10,708 bases of DNA from positions 1-10,708 of the forward strand of contig JAKPAR010000335.1 of assembly GCA_029779375.1 (NCBI GenBank). Direction: 5' to 3'. Position numbers and translations under genes: made by a program. The stretch's first letter is position 1, and each line of letters begins with the position of its first letter. Under the pieces are notes generated by a model, which was not told the DNA's origin, ran no database searches, and worked only from the letters and a program-made list of their open reading frames with translations. Positions 5,694 through 10,708 of this stretch are shown here, one piece after another. The stretch comes from Bacillota bacterium. GTDB lineage: Bacteria > Bacillota > Clostridia > Tissierellales > Sporanaerobacteraceae.

Positions 5694-7358
5694 TTGGCAA
5701 AGAAAAATAGCAAATTAAAAATAATACCTCTTGGAGGATTGGGAGAGGTTGGAAAAAATATTACAGTTATAGAATATGATGATGATATTGTAGTTATAGA
5801 TTGTGGTCTTATTTTTCCTGAAGATGAGATGTTGGGCATAGATATGGTGATACCAGATATAACCTATCTATTGAAGAATAGGGAAAAGGTTAGGGCTATA
5901 GTTTTAACTCATGGACATGAAGATCACATCGGAGCCTTGCCATATGTTTTGAAAAAAATAAATGTTCCTATATATGGAACTAAGTTGACCTTGGGATTGG
6001 TGGAAAATAAATTTAAGGAACACAATATGAACAATGTAAAATTAAATATAATAAAACCAAATGACAATATAAATTTGGGATGTTTTAATATTGAGTTTAT
6101 AAAAACTGCACATAGCATACCTGATTCTGTTGCATTGGCTATACACACACCTATTGGTACTGTTGTTCATACTGGTGATTTTAAGATTGATTATACACCA
6201 ATAAACAACAATATGATTGATTTGCATAAATTTGCTGAGATAGGTAGCAGAGGAGTTCTTGCCCTTTTGGCAGATAGTACGAATGTAGAAAGACCAGGAT
6301 ATACTATGTCAGAGAAAACTGTTGGAGCTACATTTAATGATATTTTTTTGATGGCAGACCAAAGAATTATAGTTGCAACTTTTGCTTCAAATATTCATAG
6401 GATTCAACAAATTGTAAACTCAGCCGTATTGTTTGGAAGAAAAGTTGTAGTTTCAGGAAGAAGTATGGTGAATGTCATAAATGTAGCATTAGAACTTGGA
6501 TATTTGAACATTCCTGATGGTACATTAATAGATATAAATGATATGAACAATTTCCCCTATAATGAAATAGTTGTCATAACTACTGGTAGCCAAGGTGAAC
6601 CTATGTCAGCCCTATCAAGGATGGCATATTCAGAACATAGGAAATTGGAATTAGTTCCTGGAGATTTAGTTATAATATCAGCAACTCCTATACCTGGAAA
6701 TGAGAAAACCGTTTCTAGAGTTATAAATCAATTGATGGAAAAAGGTGCAAATGTAATATATGAATCTTTGGCTGATGTCCATGTATCAGGTCATGCTTGT
6801 CAAGAAGAATTAAAGCTCATTCATACTCTTGTAAATCCTAAGTATTTCATACCTGTTCATGGAGAATATAGGCATTTAAAGAGGCATGCCCAATTGGCAG
6901 AAGAATTGGGAATGGATAAAGAAAACATATTTATAGCTCAAAATGGATCTGTTATAGAGTTTACTCCTGATTCTGCTCATTTTGGACCAAGTGTTACTTC
7001 TGGAAATATATTGGTTGATGGATTGGGCATAGGAGATGTTGGAAATATAGTGCTTCGTGATAGAAAGCATCTTTCTGAAGATGGTTTGATTGTAGTTGTA
7101 GTGACTATTAGTAAGCAAGATGGTACGGTTATAGCAGGACCAGATATTATATCAAGAGGATTTGTCTATGTAAGAGAATCTGAAGATCTCATGGAAGAAT
7201 CTAGAGCTGTAGTAAAAGAAGTATTGGATGAATGTGTAAAAAATCACATAACTGATTGGGCTACGCTAAAATCTAATATTAGAGATGGACTAAGAGGTTT
7301 TATATATGAGAAAATAAAGAGAAATCCGATGATACTTCCTATTATCATGGAAGTGTAA
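5694..7358 (+). CDS. rnj: Ribonuclease J (beta-CASP metallo-beta-lactamase RNase)
   Basis: RNase J is a cytoplasmic 5'-to-3' exonuclease that can also cut internally; it matures rRNA and degrades mRNA in Firmicutes. The 554 residues match B. subtilis RNase J1 (555). Visible motifs are THGHEDHIGA (72-81, zinc ligands His73, His75, Asp77, His78), AHSIPDS (His140), HTGDFKID (159-166, Asp162), LADSTN (192-197), the beta-CASP region including VSGRSM (253-258), TTGSQGEPMSALSRMA (296-311), VSGHACQEE (364-372) and PVHGEYRHL (387-395). All catalytic positions look intact, and the usual C-terminal domain is present. The start is TTG, ten bases after AAAGGAG, giving MAKKNSKLKIIPLGGLGEVG. It is the only RNase J in view, so J1 versus J2 cannot be decided by pairing, but the complete motifs favour an active J1-type enzyme. 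Confidence 0.97.
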   Translation: MAKKNSKLKIIPLGGLGEVGKNITVIEYDDDIVVIDCGLIFPEDEMLGIDMVIPDITYLLKNREKVRAIVLTHGHEDHIGALPYVLKKINVPIYGTKLTLGLVENKFKEHNMNNVKLNIIKPNDNINLGCFNIEFIKTAHSIPDSVALAIHTPIGTVVHTGDFKIDYTPINNNMIDLHKFAEIGSRGVLALLADSTNVERPGYTMSEKTVGATFNDIFLMADQRIIVATFASNIHRIQQIVNSAVLFGRKVVVSGRSMVNVINVALELGYLNIPDGTLIDINDMNNFPYNEIVVITTGSQGEPMSALSRMAYSEHRKLELVPGDLVIISATPIPGNEKTVSRVINQLMEKGANVIYESLADVHVSGHACQEELKLIHTLVNPKYFIPVHGEYRHLKRHAQLAEELGMDKENIFIAQNGSVIEFTPDSAHFGPSVTSGNILVDGLGIGDVGNIVLRDRKHLSEDGLIVVVVTISKQDGTVIAGPDIISRGFVYVRESEDLMEESRAVVKEVLDECVKNHITDWATLKSNIRDGLRGFIYEKIKRNPMILPIIMEV

Positions 7359-7360
7359 AA

Positions 7361-7381
7361 AATGCTTCCAATGGAAGCATT
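7361..7381. terminator. Hairpin directly after rnj, T tract on the minus strand only
   Basis: AATGCTTCC (7361-7369) and GGAAGCATT (7373-7381) pair perfectly over 9 bp with a 3-base loop. On the + strand the stem is followed by TAAAAA, so it lacks a release tract and may act as a 3'-end stabilising hairpin. On the minus strand the stem is followed by a six-T run, which would suit termination of antisense transcription entering rnj. Confidence 0.55.
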
Positions 7382-7399
7382 AAAAATCAAGGAAGCCTT

Positions 7400-7428
7400 T
7401 TGAGACTCATTTTGGAAAGTTTTATATT
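7400..7428 (+). promoter_or_regulatory. Strong sigma-A promoter candidate in the rnj-lysO gap
   Basis: TTGAGA (7400-7405), a 17-base spacer and TATATT (7423-7428) match consensus at five of six positions each. Transcription would start near 7435 and run about 40 bases before meeting the 12-bp hairpin at 7476-7505. The product could be a short RNA or a leader for the lysO genes. Confidence 0.55.
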
Positions 7429-7430
7429 AA

Positions 7431-7448
7431 GGAAAATTAGAATTTTCC
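7431..7448. repeat. 8-bp inverted repeat at the predicted transcription start
   Basis: GGAAAATT (7431-7438) and AATTTTCC (7441-7448) are perfect complements separated by two bases. The sequence lies just downstream of the promoter at 7400-7428, at a position typical of repressor sites. No T tract follows, so it is not a terminator. Confidence 0.4.
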
Positions 7449-7475
7449 TATGGGTTATAAAAAATATGTTCAATT

Positions 7476-7505
7476 GAGAAAGTCGTATAAAATTACGACT
7501 TTCTC
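7476..7505 (+). terminator. 12-bp hairpin between rnj and lysO, probable terminator
   Basis: GAGAAAGTCGTA (7476-7487) pairs perfectly with TACGACTTTCTC (7494-7505) around a 6-base loop. The following bases TTTAG are only weakly T-rich. It can end rnj read-through or act as an attenuator for transcripts begun at the 7400-7428 promoter. Confidence 0.6.
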
Positions 7506-7556
7506 TTTAGTATCTTATTTATTTATAGTATAATAATTAATAAATAAGATATTAAA
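7506..7556 (+). promoter_or_regulatory. lysO promoter with the -10 in the loop of an 18-bp dyad
   Basis: A perfect TATAAT (7529-7534) has a weak -35 at 17 bases (TTTAGT, 7506-7511). The sequence around it forms a large dyad: 7506-7523 pairs with 7539-7556 (18 pairs, one of them G-U; the inner 13 perfect) and the -10 lies in the 15-base loop. As DNA this could be an operator; as RNA the full hairpin forms only in transcripts entering from upstream, ending four bases before the ribosome binding site AAAGGAGG. Confidence 0.55.
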
Positions 7557-7574
7557 CTTTAAAGGAGGAACAGT

Positions 7575-7880
7575 ATGGGTTTAAGACTTATTCTATATTT
7601 AGCATTACTTATAATTGGCGGCATGATAGGATATAAGGATTTGATGGGTGAAAAATTTAATAGCAAACTTGGGATTATACAAAATATTTGTCTTTTATTT
7701 CTTCTTTTTATCATGGGAATAAGAATAGGATTAGATGATAAAGTGATTTCTTCATTTTTTACTATTGGTATTAAGGCATTGTTTTTAGCTGTGTTCTCAA
7801 TTGTTTTTAGTATATTTTTTGTAAGATTAGTAAGAAAATTCATAATAACTGATGAGGAGGAAAAGTCCCATGAGTCTTAA
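7575..7880 (+). CDS. LysO family transporter, N-terminal subunit (DUF340)
   Basis: A small 101-residue membrane protein corresponding to the first part of the lysine exporter LysO (E. coli YbjE, about 299 residues in one chain). Three membrane segments are visible (about 3-20, 33-52, 62-86), with KLGIIQNICLLFLLFIMGIRIG (31-52) as the family-like stretch and a charged tail (ITDEEEKSHES). It begins with ATG after a strong AAAGGAGG. Its last 11 bases overlap the start of the next gene, whose ribosome binding site lies inside this reading frame, so the two are translationally coupled and presumably form one transporter. I think this split arrangement also occurs in other Clostridia, so it is not necessarily a broken gene; no frameshift is needed to explain it. 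Confidence 0.82.
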   Translation: MGLRLILYLALLIIGGMIGYKDLMGEKFNSKLGIIQNICLLFLLFIMGIRIGLDDKVISSFFTIGIKALFLAVFSIVFSIFFVRLVRKFIITDEEEKSHES

Positions 7881-8463
7881 AATTATTCTATCTGTTGGAC
7901 TAGGCATTGGTGTAGGATATTTTTTATTGCCATCTTGTTTTTTTCAATATACAGATATTGTAATAGACGTTGGATTGTGTCTACTATTGTTTTTTGTTGG
8001 AATAGATATTGGAAAGCAAAAAAACGTGTTTTCAAATCTCAAAAAAATGGGATTTAAGATATTGTTAGTTCCATTGATGATTATTGTTGGTAGCATCATT
8101 GGAAGTATAGTAGGAGGATTTTTCTTAAAGATGCCTATAAATGAAGCAGGAGCTGTAGGAGCAGGACTTGGCTGGTATAGTTTGTCGGCTATGATACTTG
8201 CTAGTTATTCAAATGAATTAAGTGCTATAGCTTTTTTGACCAATGTATTTAGAGAAATAATAGCACTCATAATAGTTCCAACAGTTGCAAATCGTATAGG
8301 TTTTTTAGAAAGTATTGCTCCTTGTGGAGCAACAGCAATGGATACATCTCTCCCAATTATTTCTAAATCTACAAATTCTCAGACGGCAGTAGTGGCCTTT
8401 ATTACGGGAGTGATTTTATCTACATTAGTTCCCATATTGGTCCCAATCATGTTAAATATTTGA
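7870..8463 (+). CDS. lysO: Lysine exporter LysO family protein, C-terminal subunit
   Basis: A 197-residue polytopic membrane protein matching the larger, C-terminal part of LysO, which exports L-lysine and toxic analogues such as thialysine in E. coli. Recognisable stretches are DVGLCLLLFFVGIDIGKQK (33-51), GAGLGWYSLSAMILASY (98-113), ELSAIAFLTNVFREIIAL (116-133), the APCGATAMDTSLPII block (150-164), and VAFITGVILSTLVPILVPIML. Start choice: an in-frame ATG at 7852 lies upstream of the ribosome binding site GAGGAGG; the ATG at 7870 is 9 bases after it and is preferred. It overlaps the N-terminal subunit gene by 11 bases. It stops with TGA, the only ordinary TGA stop in the window, and runs directly into the ylbF ribosome binding site. 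Confidence 0.9.
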   Translation: MSLKIILSVGLGIGVGYFLLPSCFFQYTDIVIDVGLCLLLFFVGIDIGKQKNVFSNLKKMGFKILLVPLMIIVGSIIGSIVGGFFLKMPINEAGAVGAGLGWYSLSAMILASYSNELSAIAFLTNVFREIIALIIVPTVANRIGFLESIAPCGATAMDTSLPIISKSTNSQTAVVAFITGVILSTLVPILVPIMLNI

Positions 8464-8478
8464 TTAGGAGGAGATAAG

Positions 8479-8820
8479 ATGAATGTTTATGATGAAGCTC
8501 ATAGATTGGCAAAGTCTATAAAAGAATCTAATGAGTATAAGGAATACTGTGAAAAACAGAAGAAAGCTTTTTCAAATGAAAAAAACAAAGAGATGATTGA
8601 AGATTTTAGAAAAAAAGCTCTTGAAATTCAGATGGAACAGTTGTCAGGGAATGAAATATCTGAAGACAAGGTAGAAAAATTGCAGAAATTGCAAGATGTA
8701 CTTATGCTAAATCCAGATATTAAAGATTATTTTATAGCTGAAATGAGATTTTCTCAATTGGTAGCAGATATCTATGATATAATTGAAAAAGCTGTAAATG
8801 TAGAGATAGAAGAAAATTAG
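8479..8820 (+). CDS. YlbF family regulator (DUF964)
   Basis: A 113-residue, highly charged, mostly helical cytoplasmic protein of the YlbF/YmcA (DUF964) family. In B. subtilis, YlbF, YmcA and YaaT form the Y-complex that steers RNase Y cleavage and affects competence, sporulation and biofilm formation; the role here is inferred. Family-like features are the N-terminal YDEAHRLAKSIKESNEYKEY, the central helix with MIEDFRKKALEIQMEQLSG, and the C-terminal end DYFIAEMRFSQLVADIYDII. Only one cysteine (Cys24) is seen, so an iron-sulfur site like that reported for the B. subtilis complex is uncertain. The start follows AGGAGGAG at good spacing. It lies between lysO and the QueT gene and is probably cotranscribed with both. 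It is closer to a generic family member than to a specific orthologue I could name. Confidence 0.88.
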   Translation: MNVYDEAHRLAKSIKESNEYKEYCEKQKKAFSNEKNKEMIEDFRKKALEIQMEQLSGNEISEDKVEKLQKLQDVLMLNPDIKDYFIAEMRFSQLVADIYDIIEKAVNVEIEEN

Positions 8821-8837
8821 AGTATTGGAGGGTTCGA

Positions 8838-9320
8838 ATGGATACTAAATATTTAACTAAAGCTGGTCTAATTGCAGGTATATATGTTGTATTGGTTGCC
8901 ATTCAAATTCCCATTGGACAGTTAGCATTTGGACCTATTCAATTGAGGATAGCGGAAGGTTTAACTTTATTGCCTTTAATAGAAAGTGCAGCTGTACCAG
9001 GCGTTTTTATAGGATGCTTTATTTCAAATTTGATATTGGCTTTTGTATCTGGTTTCGGGCTTATAGATATTGTTGGTGGCAGTTTAGTGACTCTTTTTGC
9101 AGCTTATCTGACAAGCAAAATGCCAAATAAAATTTTTGGAATTCTTCCACCTGTTATATTAAATGGATTTATAGTATCTATATGGGTATCTTATTTTACT
9201 AAGGTGCCATATTGGTATACTGTAATAGGGATTGCTGGAGGAGAGCTGGCTTCAGTGGCTATCTTTGGGAATATTATACTTATGGCATATAATAGTATAT
9301 TTAGACAAGGTAATAAATAA
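8838..9320 (+). CDS. queT: QueT transporter family protein (ECF-type S component)
   Basis: A 160-residue membrane protein of the QueT family, the substrate-binding subunit of an energy-coupling factor (ECF) transporter thought to import queuosine precursors such as preQ1. Five or six hydrophobic segments are visible (about 8-27, 41-68, 73-94, 98-121, 127-151). The diagnostic stretch is FGPIQLRIAEGLTLLPL (31-47), followed by PGVFIGCFISNL (54-65) and GFGLIDIVGGSLVTL (72-86). No ATPase or T-subunit gene is in the window, as expected for group II ECF systems that share an energising module. I found no preQ1 riboswitch before it; it sits 17 bases after ylbF with ribosome binding site GGAGGG. The substrate is inferred from the family only. 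Confidence 0.88.
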   Translation: MDTKYLTKAGLIAGIYVVLVAIQIPIGQLAFGPIQLRIAEGLTLLPLIESAAVPGVFIGCFISNLILAFVSGFGLIDIVGGSLVTLFAAYLTSKMPNKIFGILPPVILNGFIVSIWVSYFTKVPYWYTVIGIAGGELASVAIFGNIILMAYNSIFRQGNK

Positions 9321-9343
9321 TTATTGCTTTTAGGACATAATTC

Positions 9344-9372
9344 TTGTAATGAAAAGCTAATGATTGTATAAT
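9344..9372 (+). promoter_or_regulatory. Sigma-A promoter of mltG
   Basis: TTGTAA (9344-9349, four of six) and a perfect TATAAT (9367-9372) are separated by 17 bases. Transcription should begin near 9379, about 30 bases before the GTG start. No terminator separates queT from mltG, so read-through from upstream is also possible. Confidence 0.7.
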
Positions 9373-9390
9373 AAAATAAGTAAAAGCTAA
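9352..9390 (+). repeat. Direct repeat AAAAGCTAA flanking the mltG -10
   Basis: AAAAGCTAA occurs at 9352-9360 and again at 9382-9390, exactly 30 bases (about three helical turns) apart, on either side of the -10. An inverted partial copy, GCTTTT, lies at 9326-9331. It may be a regulator site or chance in AT-rich DNA. Confidence 0.35.
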
Positions 9391-9407
9391 AAAAAGGTGG
9401 AGATTTT

Positions 9408-10442
9408 GTGTCAGAAAGTGCAAATAAAAAAAAGGGGAAGAAAAACAAAATAATATTTTTATTTCTACTTGTATTTATATTTATAGGATTGAGGGTTTAT
9501 TATAAAAATAGTCTTGAAGCAGTTTCATATGAGAATCCTGTAGATATTAATGTAGATATTCCTATGGGGAGTAGTACAGCAAAGATTGCAGATATATTGA
9601 AGAGGGAAGGTTTAATTAAAGATAAAAATGTATTTAGATATGTAGTTAAAAGTCTAGGTCTTGATGGGAAATTGAAGGCTGGAGAATATATATTAAACAC
9701 AAGTATGGATGTAAGTCAAATCATAGAAAATCTTTCTATGGGAGGAGAAAATAAAAATATAGTTAAATTTACTATACCTGAGGGATTTGAGCTTAAACAA
9801 ATTGGAAGTAGACTTTCGGCAATGAATTTGGTAGATGAAGAAAAGTTTATGGCTTTGACCAAAAATGCTAGAAAATATGGGGACAAGTATCCCTTTTTAA
9901 AAGAGGTACCAAAAGGACTAAGTTTAGAGGGCTATTTGTTTCCAGCTACTTATACTGTAAAAATAGGATCTACAGAAGAAGAAATAATAGAGAAAATGCT
10001 GGATAAATTTGAAGAAGTCTATGAAGATAATATTAAAGACAATTTAGCTAATAGCGAATTGTCTTTAAATGAGATAGTGACTTTAGCTTCTATTGTTGAA
10101 AGAGAGGCTAAAGTTGATGAGGAAAGAGATATTATTTCTGCAGTATTTTACAATAGAATAAAAAAAGGTATGCTTTTAGAATCCTGTGCTACGGTTCAAT
10201 ATGCATTGGGAGAGAGAAAAGAAAAGCTTAGTTATGATGATTTAAAAGTAGATTCAGTTTATAATACTTATACACATAAGGGTTTGCCACCTGGTCCTAT
10301 AGCTTCTCCAGGACTTAAATCTATTCAAGCAGCTATGCATCCAGCTGATGTAGACTATTTGTTTTTTGTGTCTAATGGAGATGGAACCCATACATTTTCA
10401 ACGAATTATAAAGATCATATCAATGCTAAAAATAAAAAGTAG
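9408..10442 (+). CDS. mltG: Endolytic murein transglycosylase MltG (YceG-like)
   Basis: MltG is anchored in the membrane and cleaves nascent peptidoglycan strands, setting glycan chain length. The 344-residue protein has a Lys-rich cytoplasmic start (7-14), one membrane anchor (about 14-30) and an extracellular part. The N-terminal LysM-like region covers about 46-110 (IPMGSSTAKIADILKREGLI). The catalytic YceG domain contains LSLEGYLFPATYTV (171-184), ASIVEREAK (227-235, catalytic Glu231 by alignment with E. coli Glu218), FYNRIKKGMLLESCATVQYALG (247-268), YNTYTHKGLPPGPIASPG (285-302) and the C-terminal HPADVDYLFFVSNGDGTHTF (311-330). All key regions are intact. The start is GTG after AGGTGGAG. 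It has its own promoter and is followed by a hairpin; the next gene is the O-methyltransferase, as in yrrL-yrrM of B. subtilis. Confidence 0.96.
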   Translation: MSESANKKKGKKNKIIFLFLLVFIFIGLRVYYKNSLEAVSYENPVDINVDIPMGSSTAKIADILKREGLIKDKNVFRYVVKSLGLDGKLKAGEYILNTSMDVSQIIENLSMGGENKNIVKFTIPEGFELKQIGSRLSAMNLVDEEKFMALTKNARKYGDKYPFLKEVPKGLSLEGYLFPATYTVKIGSTEEEIIEKMLDKFEEVYEDNIKDNLANSELSLNEIVTLASIVEREAKVDEERDIISAVFYNRIKKGMLLESCATVQYALGERKEKLSYDDLKVDSVYNTYTHKGLPPGPIASPGLKSIQAAMHPADVDYLFFVSNGDGTHTFSTNYKDHINAKNKK

Positions 10443-10462
10443 TATTTTTGTATTGAATATGG

Positions 10463-10493
10463 AATAATACGTGGTAGAACTCCACGTATTATT
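10463..10493 (+). terminator. 12-bp hairpin after mltG
   Basis: AATAATACGTGG (10463-10474) pairs perfectly with CCACGTATTATT (10482-10493) around a 7-base loop. The tail TATG is not T-rich, so termination may be partial and the next gene may depend on read-through. I see no clear promoter between it and the O-methyltransferase. Confidence 0.6.
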
Positions 10494-10521
10494 TATGTAA
10501 CAAATTAAAGGAGAGATTTAG

Positions 10522-10708
10522 TTGAACAATATAAATGAGGAGTATATTGAAGAATACATAAGAAGTATATTGCCTTGTAAACCTGAAATTTTCATGGATT
10601 TGGAAAAGTATGCCAATGAAAACCATATACCTATAATTCACCCTGAAGTAGCACAATTTCTAATACTTATCTTAAAAATGAAAAAGCCTTTAAACATATT
10701 GGAAGTTG
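10522..10708 (+). CDS. SAM-dependent O-methyltransferase (YrrM type), 3' end outside window
   Basis: The first 62 codons of a class I methyltransferase of the catechol/caffeoyl-CoA O-methyltransferase group (B. subtilis YrrM; related to TrmR, which methylates 5-hydroxyuridine at tRNA position 34). The start is TTG, seven bases after AAAGGAGAG, giving MNNINEEYIEEYIRSILP. Family features visible are LEKYANENHIPIIHPEVAQFL (about 27-47) and the beginning of motif I, LNILEVG, at the window edge, where the SAM-binding Gly-rich loop would continue. The rest of the protein, including metal ligands, is not seen. Its position after mltG matches yrrL-yrrM in B. subtilis and supports the assignment; the substrate is inferred. 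Confidence 0.88.
   Translation, partial: MNNINEEYIEEYIRSILPCKPEIFMDLEKYANENHIPIIHPEVAQFLILILKMKKPLNILEV

Noticed and set aside
7359..7574. Lysine riboswitch (L box) before the LysO genes
   Set aside because: The region lacks the conserved L-box core and multi-stem layout; it holds only simple hairpins and promoters.
8461..8479. LysO-YlbF fusion by read-through of TGA, since both genes share one frame
   Set aside because: Both proteins end and begin at natural family boundaries and a strong ribosome binding site lies between them; a shared frame has a one in three chance.
8821..8837. preQ1 riboswitch before the QueT gene
   Set aside because: Only 17 bases separate it from ylbF and no preQ1 motif was seen there or in the lysO leader.

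Overview
The window is AT-rich, densely packed chromosomal DNA in which every supported gene lies on the + strand. AGGAGG-type ribosome binding sites, frequent TTG and GTG starts, short gaps and simple hairpin terminators indicate a low-GC Gram-positive of the Clostridia/Tissierellia type. The markers IreB, YrzB, RuvX, RNase J, YlbF, LysO, QueT and MltG agree with this. I cannot name the species. It is core genome, not a mobile island: I see no transposase, phage gene, tRNA, rRNA or CRISPR array, and no gene-free stretch over 300 bases.

Layout. The window opens inside alaS (C-terminal two thirds), which ends in a long hairpin. Next come ireB, a large alkaline-phosphatase-like membrane protein of unknown role whose reading frame is broken by one in-frame TGA (2401-2403), ruvX and a YrzB/DUF1292 gene. 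A Fur-family regulator follows, with its own promoter and a perfect 16-base palindrome at the -10 region, ending in a strong terminator. RNase J (rnj) comes next with a TTG start. A 216-base gap carries two promoter candidates, several hairpins and an 18-bp dyad. After it lie a two-gene LysO lysine exporter, a YlbF-family gene and a QueT-like ECF substrate-binding subunit. mltG has a good sigma-A promoter and ends in a hairpin, and the 5' end of a YrrM-type O-methyltransferase runs off the right edge.

How the genes fit. The backbone alaS-ireB-ruvX-yrzB-mltG-O-methyltransferase matches, from memory, the B. subtilis alaS-yrzL-yrrK-yrzB-yrrL-yrrM order. Here it is widened by the phosphatase-like membrane gene and by a fur-rnj-lysO-ylbF-queT block. 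Themes are translation and RNA metabolism (AlaRS, RuvX, RNase J, YlbF), envelope control (IreB, MltG, possibly the phosphatase-like protein) and transport or metal sensing (LysO, QueT, Fur).

Most worth checking are the in-frame TGA in an otherwise intact 2.1-kb gene, the regulatory architecture before lysO, the palindrome at the fur promoter, and the near-duplicated translation start of ireB. I do not see a convincing new multi-gene system.
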